Origin: Mesorhizobium sp. B2-3-4 | GTDB lineage: Bacteria > Pseudomonadota > Alphaproteobacteria > Rhizobiales > Rhizobiaceae | Reading direction: 5' to 3' | Length of the DNA: 64,000 nucleotides | Assembly: GCF_006442315.1 (NCBI RefSeq) | Contig: NZ_VFVY01000021.1 | Location: 79,024-143,023 of the forward strand | Shown: one piece after another, positions 25,823 to 33,860 of the stretch | How positions within the stretch are numbered: position 1 is the first letter of the stretch | Layout of the letters: each line of letters starts with the position of its first letter | The notes under the pieces: generated by a model | The model's database searches: none | Seen by the model: the letters and a program-made list of their open reading frames with translations, nothing else | Told to the model about the DNA's origin: nothing | Translations under genes and position numbers: made by a program

Positions 25823-26251
25823 ATGAATGTGAACATCCGAAGGCTCTATCCCGGAGATGACGCCCTTGTGATGCGGATCGCGCCGGATGTGTTTGACGAA
25901 CCCGTCCGGCCTGACCGGCTGGCGGCCTACCTCGCCGCGCCGGGTCATTTCATGGTCGTGGCGTTCGCCGACGGCCTCGTCGTCGGGCAGTGTGCCGCCG
26001 TCATCCACCGCCATCCCGACAAGGTCAGCGAACTCTACATAGACGAGGTCGGCGTTTCCCCTGCCTTCCAACGCCAGGGTATCGCGCGCAAGATGCTGGA
26101 TGCGATGTTCGAGATCGGCAAGCAGAACGGCTGCGAGGAGGCCTGGGTCGGCACCGAACCGGACAACGGCCCCGCCCGCGCGCTTTATGAGGCGCGCCAG
26201 GAGCCGCGTGAGGAGGCGGAAGCGTTCGTGATGTATGTTTATAAGCTTTGA
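25823..26251 (+). CDS. GNAT-family N-acetyltransferase
   Basis: 142 residues. Acetyl-CoA-binding motif A is VGVSPAFQRQGIARKMLDAMFEIG near 78-100 (Q/RxxGxA pattern), preceded by ELYIDEVG, and followed by the ARALYEA motif B. The overall arrangement resembles AAC(3)/AAC(6')-like aminoglycoside acetyltransferase relatives, but the substrate is undetermined. The ribosome site GGGGAGAAG lies ~10 bases before the ATG. Its 3' end overlaps the convergent zapE gene by 13 bp. Confidence 0.85.
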   Translation: MNVNIRRLYPGDDALVMRIAPDVFDEPVRPDRLAAYLAAPGHFMVVAFADGLVVGQCAAVIHRHPDKVSELYIDEVGVSPAFQRQGIARKMLDAMFEIGKQNGCEEAWVGTEPDNGPARALYEARQEPREEAEAFVMYVYKL

Positions 26252-27462
26252 GTGCTCGTGGAAGAAGGCATGGTATTCTGCGCCTGGCCGTCCGCCCTCG
26301 CCTTCCGCCGCTCCGCCCAATCCTCCAGCCAGTCGCGGCTCTGCATTTCGATCAGGCGCGATGCCGTGCGTTCGAATTCGAACACCTCGACGCCGCGCTT
26401 GGCCACATAGAGATGCTGCGGCGGGGCCTCGGCGCTCGCCACGAGGCGCGCATGATGGTCGTAAAGCGTATCGATCAGCAGGATGAAGCGCTTGGCCTCG
26501 TTGCGGCGGCCTTCGCCAAGCACCGGGATATGGTCGATGAAGATGGTCGAGAAACGATTGGCAATGGCCAGGAAATCGCGCGCGCCGAGAGGTTTTTCGC
26601 AGAGATCGGCGAAAGAGAAACGCGCGGCATCCCCTGCGGCGGACGGCACGACCACTTGCCGCCCCTTCAGCGCCAGCGATGTCGGGGCAGTCGGCGCTCC
26701 ATGCGTCATCGCCTTCCAGGCTTCGTCCAGCGCCTGGTCGGCCGCAGCATCGGCGGGCGTAACATAGACCGGCGTGCGGGCGAGCTTCTCCAGCCGGTAG
26801 TCCTTGTCGCTGTCCAGTGACAGCACCTGCGCGTGGCGCTCGAGTATGGCGATGAACGGCAGGAAGAGCTGGCGGTTCAGCCCGTCACGATAGAGATTTT
26901 CCGGAGCGACATTCGAGGTGGCGACCAGCACGACGCCGCTGGCAAACAGCGCCGAGAACAGTCTGGACAGGATCATCGCATCGGCGATGTCGGTGACGGA
27001 GAATTCGTCGAAACACAGCACCCAGGCCTGCTCGGCCAGCGCCTTGGCCACCGGCGGGATCGGATCGTCTTCCCGGACAGTGCCTTCCTTGCGCGCCTGC
27101 CGGTGCTTCTGGATACGGTCCTGCACGTCGGCCATGAAATCGTTGAAGTGGACGCGGCGCTTGCGCCGGACCGGCAACAGCTCGAAGAACATGTCCATCA
27201 GCATGGTCTTGCCGCGGCCGACGCCGCCATGGATATAGAGGCCCCTGACCGCCTCATGCGTCTCGCGCTTGCGGGCAAACAGCCAGCCCAGCGCACTGGA
27301 TTTGTGCGCCAGCCGCTTGGCCGAGATTTCCACGGTCAGCCGGTCGAGCGCGGCGGCGATCTCTTCCTGCGCCGCGTCTCGTTCAATCGCGCCTGATGCC
27401 ACCAGGTGGTCGTAGCGCTGCCGGACGGTCGCATGGGTCTGGAGGCCGTCACGCAGATGCAT
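26239..27462 (-). CDS. zapE: Cell-division AFG1-like ATPase ZapE
   Basis: 407-residue AAA+ type ATPase. Walker A GGVGRGKTMLMDMFFE near residue 80, the family's HFNDFMADVQDRI, Walker B WVLCFDEFSVTDIADAMI near 150, sensor region LVATSNVAPENLY near 183, and the C-terminal NEAKRFILLIDTLYDHHARL. In E. coli ZapE binds FtsZ during constriction; in mitochondria AFG1 works in respiratory-chain quality control. In alphaproteobacteria it commonly lies near the mdh-suc operon, as here. Confidence 0.93.
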   Translation of the reverse strand: MHLRDGLQTHATVRQRYDHLVASGAIERDAAQEEIAAALDRLTVEISAKRLAHKSSALGWLFARKRETHEAVRGLYIHGGVGRGKTMLMDMFFELLPVRRKRRVHFNDFMADVQDRIQKHRQARKEGTVREDDPIPPVAKALAEQAWVLCFDEFSVTDIADAMILSRLFSALFASGVVLVATSNVAPENLYRDGLNRQLFLPFIAILERHAQVLSLDSDKDYRLEKLARTPVYVTPADAAADQALDEAWKAMTHGAPTAPTSLALKGRQVVVPSAAGDAARFSFADLCEKPLGARDFLAIANRFSTIFIDHIPVLGEGRRNEAKRFILLIDTLYDHHARLVASAEAPPQHLYVAKRGVEVFEFERTASRLIEMQSRDWLEDWAERRKARADGQAQNTMPSSTSTQSL

Positions 27463-27540
27463 CGGTCACGTCGTTTGTTCAGAACAGGAGGCCACGAGGA
27501 CTAGATGTGTCGAGATTCAGGTCAGGCCGAGCCGAGAATG

Positions 27541-27623
27541 GTGGCTTTCGAGAACGGAGCGGAGCGTACTTAAAGTACGCGAGCGCCGGAAGCGCAGAAA
27601 GCCGCCGTTCGCAGGCCGGCATC
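27541..27623. repeat. Palindromic intergenic element between omp19 and zapE
   Basis: A compact palindrome: the perfect core GCGTACTT-A-AAGTACGC at 27564-27580 is flanked by partly complementary GGCTTTCgagaACGG and aGAAAGCCgCCGTTC. It is in the 184-bp space upstream of zapE and downstream of omp19 (both minus strand). Probably one of the dispersed rhizobial palindromes; only one copy seen here. Confidence 0.6.
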
Positions 27624-27646
27624 ACCTGGATATCGGCATATCTAGC

Positions 27647-28186
27647 CTATCTTGTAAGCGAGATCGGCTGCCCGTTGGAGGTCTGGCCGTCGAATTTCGA
27701 GCCGCCCGAGGAGTAGAGCCGCGCCAGCGAGCCGCCATTCTCGTCATAAAGCGTCAGCTGCTTGCCGGCGACGTTCCACGACTTGATGCCGTCGATCGGC
27801 GGCGGGCAATGCAGCGGCCCGGCACGGAAGCCGGCACCGAACTTGGTCTGCGGCGTCGCCACCTTGCAGCTCTGGCCCGAAACGCTGACGTTCCAGACAC
27901 CGGCGACGGCTGCCGCGCTGACGTCCGCCGCGCCGGCCGGCGCCGTGCCGTCCGGCGGCAAGGAGGCCACTTGCGTGTTTGCCGGCGCGGTCGGGAACTG
28001 CGATGGATCGGTGGTGCCGGGCGCGGCCGGCGGCGGCAACTGATTCGAACTCACCTGGCCGGCCGGAGCCGGCTGCAGCGGTGCCGGCTGCTGGTCGTCC
28101 ATCGACGAGAAGCGTGAGGTTGAGCAGCCGCTCGCAACGAGTGCAGCCAGGGATACGGCCACCAGGCCGCCTTTCGAAAAATTCAT
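27647..28186 (-). CDS. omp19: Outer-membrane lipoprotein Omp19, Inh-type protease inhibitor domain
   Basis: 179 residues, started at 28186 (MNFSKGGLVAVSLAALVASGC) after GGAGG. A lipobox VASGC puts the lipidated Cys at residue 21. After a Pro/Gln-rich linker comes an AprI/Inh-like beta-barrel domain (AVAGVWNVSVSGQSCKVATPQTKFGAGFRAGPLHCPPPIDGIKSW...), with the two cysteines of the Inh disulfide. The order and wording of motifs matches Brucella Omp19 very closely (e.g. GQSCK.ATPQTK, LYSSG...FDGQT). In Brucella this surface lipoprotein inhibits host proteases; here a role in envelope or root contact is possible. Confidence 0.88.
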   Translation of the reverse strand: MNFSKGGLVAVSLAALVASGCSTSRFSSMDDQQPAPLQPAPAGQVSSNQLPPPAAPGTTDPSQFPTAPANTQVASLPPDGTAPAGAADVSAAAVAGVWNVSVSGQSCKVATPQTKFGAGFRAGPLHCPPPIDGIKSWNVAGKQLTLYDENGGSLARLYSSGGSKFDGQTSNGQPISLTR

Positions 28187-28323
28187 CACAACCTCCGTCG
28201 GATCCGGCTGGGGGGATGCCGTCCGCGCAATCTCACCTCCACCAAGATGGAGAAGGTGGCGAAATTTCAACCCGATATGGTTAAAATAGGGTTTGCGGCA
28301 AGATTGTTGCAAATTTATCGCAA

Positions 28324-28767
28324 TCATTGCGCCAGGGCGGCACTCGGCACGAACACATATCCGTCCGGCCCGACAATATAGCACTCGCGCAACCCGTGCG
28401 GCTTGTCGATCGCGCCGGCGAGCACGATGTGGCCGTGGGCCAGTGCCGCCGCCTCGACAGCATCGGGATCGGCGCCATAGAGGCGCAATTCGATGCCGGC
28501 ACCGCGTGTCTCGGCGCCCGCTATGACGCCGCTCATCGCATTGTCGAGATAGGAGTGGTCGGCGTGCAGCATGAACACCGACCCCAGAAGCTCGATCGCC
28601 GCGAAATCCTCGTCGGCATGGATGATGCGGGCACCGAGGACATCGCGGCAGAACGCTTCCATCGCCGCCATGTCGGATACCAGCAGATTGACGCCGACGC
28701 CGCGCGGCAGCGAGCGGCCGAAATCCTCGGCCTTCATCCATGGGGTCTTGGTCCGCTTCATCGCCAT
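28324..28767 (-). CDS. VOC (glyoxalase/bleomycin-resistance) family protein
   Basis: 147 residues. One vicinal-oxygen-chelate fold made of two beta-alpha-beta-beta-beta halves: GVGVNLLVSDMAAMEAFCRDVLGARIIHADEDFAAIELLGSVFMLHAD near 24-70 and GIELRLYGADPDAVEAAALAHG...RECYIVGPDGYVFVPS near 90-142. Such proteins can be metal-dependent lyases or binding proteins; metal ligands are not certain here. It lies 50 bp before the next gene on the same strand. Confidence 0.85.
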   Translation of the reverse strand: MAMKRTKTPWMKAEDFGRSLPRGVGVNLLVSDMAAMEAFCRDVLGARIIHADEDFAAIELLGSVFMLHADHSYLDNAMSGVIAGAETRGAGIELRLYGADPDAVEAAALAHGHIVLAGAIDKPHGLRECYIVGPDGYVFVPSAALAQ

Positions 28768-28817
28768 GGCATTGTCCCGGAATCACTGGCTCTGGCTCGA
28801 ATGATGTCCCAGCGGGG

Positions 28818-30227
28818 TCAGAAGCGATAGAGCGGTTGCGAGAACGGTATCGGGCGACCCAGAAGGTTTGCGCAACGGCGGTCCAGTGCGAACGCCAGCC
28901 CGTGGCTTCGTAACAGCGCCGTCTTCCAGTCGCTGGCCGTTTCGAGCGCACGCAGGGCGTCCGCCGGCCGGCCGGCCGCGAGCATCAGGTCGGCGGCCAC
29001 GATATGATCTTCGGAAGTTATCGCTCCACCAGCCTTCAGCCGACCAGCCAGTCCAACCCAAAGCTCCCAGGGAAATGTCGCCGCGAGCTGCGCGGGGCGG
29101 GATGGCGATTCCGCCGCGATGCCTTGCAGGAACGGTGTCAACGCCACCCGCGCCAAAGCCCTGTCGACGAACTCCTCGGCCGTTTCACCTTGCATTCCGG
29201 TGACTCCGAAGGTCACCAGAATGCCCTCGCGGCCAGAGTGCCCGAATATATAGTCGAGCCCGTCGACCATCGAGGCAATCAAGGCATCGGGATCGCCGAC
29301 CGGGTCCAGTTGCTTTGCCGAAATCCGCGCATTGAGTCCGGCGGCAACGACGGTACCGACGCGCAGGTCGCCACTCTGGTTTACCGCCGTCAGCAATATC
29401 TCGGCCACGGGAGCATGGTTCACCAATTGCCCGATCGGCTGCAAAGCCCTCGCCATATCGTTCTGACGATAGACCGCCTGCACCTCCGCGGGCTGTTTCG
29501 AAATGTCGAAGGAAGGACGCAGGGCCGACGCGTACAATGCCTTGCGTATCATCTGCCCGCGGCTGTCCTTGTTCGGGAGCGCGGCCGGAGGAAGGCGATC
29601 GAGATACGACATGTAGTCCGCGAGACTGTCCTTGATAGCCAGCAGAGGCAGCGCCAGTGTCACAACACCGGCGTCTTGCGCTCGCTTGGCAAGGCGCGAT
29701 TTTGCGTCGGCCTCGAGATCCGTCAGCGTCTGTGCGATCGCCGTCGCGGCGCTCGACGCATCGGCGGGATCCAAGGTCTGCAGGCGCGCCAGTTCGCCCA
29801 GCAGCCAGGTGCCGCCGTCCTCGGCGACAAGTGCGCGCAAGGCGGATTCACCAAGCTGGCCCACAACCGATTTCTTGTTGGGCGCCGGCTGCATCCCGGC
29901 AATGATGGCCGCCCGCTCGGCAGGTGTTGCGTAGGCCAGCCTGAGTTCGGCGATGCGCAGCGGCGGATGGCTGCGTTTTTCCAGACCCGACAGCAGCGCC
30001 GAGCCTTCGGTGTCGTTCAGGTTCCCATAGTGGATTTTGAGATAGGCGGCGTCGTCACCGTAACGGTCGCGCCAGAAATTCGGAAATGTCGCCGGTTCGG
30101 CAAGGAGAAAATCAGCGGCTGCCAGGATCGTTGGCGCGTAGCTGCAAGCGCCCGGCTGTGTCTGCGCGGATACCGCAGGCGGGATCGACACGAGCCCGAG
30201 AACCGCAAGAACCGCCAGCCAGCGCAT
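28818..30227 (-). CDS. Secreted protein of unknown function
   Basis: 469 residues from the ATG at 30227 (MRWLAVLAVLGLVSIPPAVSAQTQ), picked for the GAGAGGAAG site upstream; the signal peptide ends near SA-Q22. The mature protein is largely helical with Ala/Leu-rich repeats and no catalytic motif I can name; two helical arrays around TPAERAAIIAGMQPAPNKKSVVGQLGES and LAGRLKAGGAITSEDHIVAADLMLAAGRPADALRALETA look like TPR/Sel1-like helices. A periplasmic scaffold is plausible. It is divergent from the MBL-fold gene. Confidence 0.75.
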   Translation of the reverse strand: MRWLAVLAVLGLVSIPPAVSAQTQPGACSYAPTILAAADFLLAEPATFPNFWRDRYGDDAAYLKIHYGNLNDTEGSALLSGLEKRSHPPLRIAELRLAYATPAERAAIIAGMQPAPNKKSVVGQLGESALRALVAEDGGTWLLGELARLQTLDPADASSAATAIAQTLTDLEADAKSRLAKRAQDAGVVTLALPLLAIKDSLADYMSYLDRLPPAALPNKDSRGQMIRKALYASALRPSFDISKQPAEVQAVYRQNDMARALQPIGQLVNHAPVAEILLTAVNQSGDLRVGTVVAAGLNARISAKQLDPVGDPDALIASMVDGLDYIFGHSGREGILVTFGVTGMQGETAEEFVDRALARVALTPFLQGIAAESPSRPAQLAATFPWELWVGLAGRLKAGGAITSEDHIVAADLMLAAGRPADALRALETASDWKTALLRSHGLAFALDRRCANLLGRPIPFSQPLYRF

Positions 30228-30417
30228 GGTGCTTCCTCTCGATATGCCTGGTGATCCTACAGTAGAATTCAGATCCGGCACCAGAGTAAGAAACATCGGC
30301 CGGTTGCCCTTGAAGATCTCACCCGACACATCTCCCTGGCGCTTGGCCTGCCCCAAGCTTGCGCCGACGGGCGTTCGGCCTATCTCTGGGGAACGCAACC
30401 CGCCGGAGCCCGCAAAA

Positions 30418-31425
30418 GTGGCCGCCAGACACAAAGCCGCCAACCGCTACTACAGCGGTCCGCCCAGTGACCATTTCGACGGCACCCTGTTCTTCAATCC
30501 CGATGGCCGGATGCCCGGCCGCTTCACCGATCTCCTGAAATGGCAGTTCAGCGGCCAGCGTTCGAAATGGCCGCCTGCCAGCCCGAGCCCGTTCGCGCCG
30601 GCAAAGCCGGCCGCGACGGTCGATGGTGCCGATCTGACCGTGACCATGGTCGGCCATTCCACGCTGCTGATCCAGACCGCCGGGCTCAACATCCTCACCG
30701 ATCCGGTGTGGTCCGAGCGCACCTCGCCGTTCTCCTTTGCCGGGCCCAGACGCGTCAACGCACCGGGCATCGCTTTCGGCGACCTGCCGCGAATAGACCT
30801 CGTCCTGGTCAGCCACAACCACTACGACCATCTCGATCTCGCCACGCTGAGAGAGTTGAAGGACAAGCACGATCCGCTTGTCATCACGCCGCTCGGCAAC
30901 GACGCCATCATCGCCGCCGCGATACCGGGCATGCGGCTTTCGGCGCATGACTGGGGCGACAGGGTCCTGAGCAACGGCATCGCCATCCACGTCGAGCCCG
31001 CGCATCACTGGTCGGCGCGCGGGGCGCGCGACCGGCGCATGGCGCTTTGGGGCGGTTTCGTCATCGAGACACCGGGCGGGAAAATCTATTTCGCCGGCGA
31101 CACCGGCTTCCACGACGGCATCAACTACCGGCTGATGGCGCAAAAGCATGGCGGCTTCCGTTTCGCCGTCCTGCCGATCGGCGCCTACGAGCCGCGCTGG
31201 TTCATGGCGCCGCAGCACCAGAACCCCGAAGAAGCGGTCCAGGGTATGTTGTTGTGCGGCGCCAGCTTTGCCGCCGGCTGCCACTGGGGCACGTTCCAGC
31301 TTACCGACGAGCCGTTCGACGAGCCGGCGCGAAAACTTGCCGAGGCGCTCGACGATCGCGGCGTCGCGCGTGAGCGCTTTCGCGCCTTGCAGCCCGGTGA
31401 AGTCTGGGATGTGCCACGCATTTGA
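30418..31425 (+). CDS. MBL-fold metallohydrolase (UlaG/NAPE-PLD type)
   Basis: Metal-dependent hydrolase with the beta-lactamase fold. The frame is open from 30226, but I prefer the GTG at 30418 (VAARHKAANRYYSGPPSDHFDG; GGAG upstream) because homologues usually start shortly before the NRYYSGPPSDHFDG block and the upstream residues overlap the divergent gene's start. Metal motif SHNHYDHLD near residue 130, further His in VEPAHHWSARG near 198, Asp in IYFAGDTGFHD near 225 and His in GCHWGTF near 280. The pattern matches N-acyl-phosphatidylethanolamine phospholipase D-like proteins, so a lipid substrate is possible. Confidence 0.82.
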   Translation: MAARHKAANRYYSGPPSDHFDGTLFFNPDGRMPGRFTDLLKWQFSGQRSKWPPASPSPFAPAKPAATVDGADLTVTMVGHSTLLIQTAGLNILTDPVWSERTSPFSFAGPRRVNAPGIAFGDLPRIDLVLVSHNHYDHLDLATLRELKDKHDPLVITPLGNDAIIAAAIPGMRLSAHDWGDRVLSNGIAIHVEPAHHWSARGARDRRMALWGGFVIETPGGKIYFAGDTGFHDGINYRLMAQKHGGFRFAVLPIGAYEPRWFMAPQHQNPEEAVQGMLLCGASFAAGCHWGTFQLTDEPFDEPARKLAEALDDRGVARERFRALQPGEVWDVPRI

Positions 31426-31505
31426 TGGCCTCGACGGCCAGAAGACCGTTTACGCTGCCGAGGTTTTCGCTGATGGTCGTCCGCGCAGAAGGATAGGGGA
31501 ATCAG

Positions 31506-32072
31506 ATGAAGTCGATCATGGCGGGTGTTTTGGCGCTGGCCGTCTCGGTACCGGCGGCTTTCGCGGGCGAGATCGGCGACCGCGCGGCCGAGGCCGAGAA
31601 ACTTCTGCAGTCGGGTGACGGCCCCGCTGCGCTGGCGAAGTTCCAAAGCGCCGAGGAAGCGTTCTGGAAGGCGATGCCGCTTGCCGTGATGAACGTCAAT
31701 CAGGTCGATAGCGCTTCCGGTTTCGGCATCTACAGCGAGCGTGCCAATCACGTTTACAAACCCGGCGAACAGGTCGTTCTCTACATGGAGCGGGTCGGCT
31801 ACGGTTACGGCTCCGACGGGCTCGGCAACAGCTCGATAGCGCTCTCCGTCGACCTGACCGTCCTTTCCGAGGCCGGCGAAAAGCTTGGCACTTTCGAAAA
31901 GATCGGCCGCGTGCAGGTTGCCTCGCGGTCGCACAACCGCGAACTGTTCTTCAAGCTGGACCTTTCCCTGACCGGCCTGCCGCCCGGCAAATACCGGTGC
32001 GACTTCGTCATGCATGACGAGAATTCGAGCAAGACGGCGCCCTTCAGCACGGATGTCGAGATCGCCGGTTAG
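31506..32072 (+). CDS. Secreted protein of unknown function
   Basis: 188 residues with a signal peptide (MKSIMAGVLALAVSVPAAFA, cleavage after AFA, residue 20). The mature protein starts with a helix (GEIGDRAAEAEKLLQSGDGPAALAKFQSAEEAFW, a TPR-like half repeat) followed by a beta-rich domain with FGIYSERANHVYKPGEQVVLYMERVGYGYG and a C-terminal LPPGKYRCDFVMHDENSSKTAPFSTDVEI, an immunoglobulin-like or sandwich fold. Function unknown. Ribosome site GGGGAATCAG lies directly before the ATG. Confidence 0.8.
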   Translation: MKSIMAGVLALAVSVPAAFAGEIGDRAAEAEKLLQSGDGPAALAKFQSAEEAFWKAMPLAVMNVNQVDSASGFGIYSERANHVYKPGEQVVLYMERVGYGYGSDGLGNSSIALSVDLTVLSEAGEKLGTFEKIGRVQVASRSHNRELFFKLDLSLTGLPPGKYRCDFVMHDENSSKTAPFSTDVEIAG

Positions 32073-32086
32073 GGCGGTTCGCGGGC

Positions 32087-32644
32087 ATGTCCGAGGGAGA
32101 CGGCACCAGGATAATTCACCGCAGGACGCCGGAATCGGCCGCGATGCTGGCAAACGTCAAACGGGCGATGGCGATCACCGCCCGGCTCAATCGCTTGACG
32201 TTCGACGATGCGGATGAAGTCCGGGCCCTGTTCAGCCAGCTCGTCGGCCGGGAGGTGGACGCCAGCTTTCTGCTGATCCCGCCATTCTATACGGCCGGCG
32301 GCGACGAAATACGCGTCGGGCGCAACGTCTTCATCAATCAGAACTGCACTTTCTATGACCTCGGCGGCCTCGACATCGCCGACGACGTGATGATCGGCCC
32401 CAATGTCAGCATCATCACGACGGGCCATGCGCTCGACCCGTCGCAGCGCCGCACCACCATCGGAAAGCCCATCGTGATCGAGAGAAACGTCTGGATCGCG
32501 GCAGGCGCGACCATCATCGGCGGGGTGACGGTGGGCGAAAACGCGGTTGTGGCCGCGGGCGCGGTGGTCACCAGGAACGTTCCTCCAAATACCCTTGTCG
32601 GCGGAAATCCGGCCCGCGTCATCAGGCCGATCGGCGCCGGCTGA
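32087..32644 (+). CDS. Sugar O-acetyltransferase, left-handed beta-helix (LacA/Maa type)
   Basis: 185 residues. The C-terminal two thirds form a hexapeptide-repeat helix with isoleucine/valine turns: IRVGRNVFINQNCTFYDLGGLDIADDVMIGPNVSIITTGHALDPSQRR (the TGHALDP loop holds the catalytic His, near residue 108) and IERNVWIAAGATIIGGVTVGENAVVAAGAVVTRNVPPNTLVGGNPARVI. This is typical of galactoside/maltose acetyltransferases that move acetyl from CoA to a sugar. It starts 14 bp after the preceding secreted-protein gene, possibly a small operon. True sugar unknown. Confidence 0.9.
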   Translation: MSEGDGTRIIHRRTPESAAMLANVKRAMAITARLNRLTFDDADEVRALFSQLVGREVDASFLLIPPFYTAGGDEIRVGRNVFINQNCTFYDLGGLDIADDVMIGPNVSIITTGHALDPSQRRTTIGKPIVIERNVWIAAGATIIGGVTVGENAVVAAGAVVTRNVPPNTLVGGNPARVIRPIGAG

Positions 32645-32741
32645 AACGACGCCCGCAAGGCGCCCGCGACCCTCGGGAACCCAAGCACGACAGCCGCGTT
32701 TTTCAACCGGTTCGAAATTCACCGGCTTGCGAGGCATCGCC

Positions 32742-32903
32742 ATGATCAAATGGATCATCATTCTTCTCATCGTCGCCGCCGCGGCGAGCCTGCTCGGCAT
32801 GCCGGCGCTGGCCGGAGCCGCGGCCACCGGCGCACGCGTCCTCATCGGCATCGTTCTGGTCATCTTCCTGCTGGTGGTGCTCGGCATCTTCGCCGTGACG
32901 TAA
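32742..32903 (+). CDS. DUF1328 small membrane protein
   Basis: 53 residues (MIKWIIILLIVAAAASLLGM...), two short hydrophobic segments around a GMPALAGAAATGARV turn, the layout of the DUF1328/YtjA family. GAGG precedes the ATG by about 8 bases. Too short to be obvious among larger open frames. Such peptides are often stress-induced in alphaproteobacteria; the role is unknown. Confidence 0.8.
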   Translation: MIKWIIILLIVAAAASLLGMPALAGAAATGARVLIGIVLVIFLLVVLGIFAVT

Positions 32904-32975
32904 AACCGCTGCACACTGGTAATTGCCGCCCGTTTCCGCCATATAGCGCCGAACGGACACGGAATTTTCGGAGCA

Positions 32976-33860
32976 ATGGCAGCGACTGCCCCCTTCGCCA
33001 AGATGAACGGCATCGGCAACGAGATCATCGTTGCCGACATGCGTGGCCGTGCGGATCGGGTGACGGCCGCGGCCGCCATCGCGCTCAACGCCGGCGCGGC
33101 GACCAAGTTCGACCAGATCATGGCCATCCATGACGCGCGAACCGAGGGCACCGCCTATTACGTCGACATCCTCAATTCCGACGGCTCGGGCGCGCAGGCC
33201 TGCGGCAATGGCATGCGCTGCGTCGTCCAGGCGCTGGCTGCGGAGACCGGGCAGAAGACTTTCACCTTCGAGACCCGCGCCGGCATCCTCAACGCCGTGG
33301 AACATGCCGATGGCACGATCTCGGTCGACATGGGCACGCCGCGCTTCGACTGGCAGGAGATTCCGCTGGCCGAGGAATTCCGCGACACCCGCATGATCGA
33401 ACTGCAGATCGGCCCGATCGATGCGCCGGTGCTGCATTCGCCCTCGGCCGTCTCGATGGGCAACCCGCACGCCATTTTCTGGGTCGACAACGACGTCTGG
33501 AGCTATGAGCTCGACCGTTTCGGGCCGCTGCTGGAGAACCATCCGATCTTTCCCGAGCGCGCCAACATCACCATCGCGCAGGTAACCTCGCCCGACTCGA
33601 TGATTATCCGCACGTGGGAACGTGGCGCGGGCCTCACCAAGGCTTGCGGCACCGCCTCCTGCGCGGCTGTCGTTGCGGCGGCGCGCACCAGGCGCACGGG
33701 CCGCAGCGTCAACCTCTTGACCCCGGGCGGCGGCACGCTGCATGTCGAGTGGCTGGATAACGACCACGTCATCCTGACCGGCGCGGCCGAATGGGAGTTT
33801 TCCGGCAGCTTCGATCCCGCGACGGGAGACTGGGCCCGCGACACCGAAAGCGCGGCCTGA
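32976..33860 (+). CDS. dapF: Diaminopimelate epimerase
   Basis: Cofactor-free racemase converting LL- to meso-diaminopimelate for lysine and peptidoglycan. 294 residues. Starts MAATAPFAKMNGIGNEIIVADMRG; first catalytic Cys in GSGAQACGNGMRC near residue 75; SMGNPHAIFWVDN near 155; second Cys in TKACGTASCAA near 225, both present. It heads a plus-strand cluster dapF-mtaB-ftsY-yciB; its stop overlaps the mtaB start (TGATG). Confidence 0.97.
   Translation: MAATAPFAKMNGIGNEIIVADMRGRADRVTAAAAIALNAGAATKFDQIMAIHDARTEGTAYYVDILNSDGSGAQACGNGMRCVVQALAAETGQKTFTFETRAGILNAVEHADGTISVDMGTPRFDWQEIPLAEEFRDTRMIELQIGPIDAPVLHSPSAVSMGNPHAIFWVDNDVWSYELDRFGPLLENHPIFPERANITIAQVTSPDSMIIRTWERGAGLTKACGTASCAAVVAAARTRRTGRSVNLLTPGGGTLHVEWLDNDHVILTGAAEWEFSGSFDPATGDWARDTESAA

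Noticed and set aside
30226..30417. Upstream extension of the MBL-fold frame
   Set aside because: Not hydrophobic or conserved-looking, overlaps the start of the divergent gene, and a GTG with GGAG lies just before the conserved block. Kept as an alternative only.
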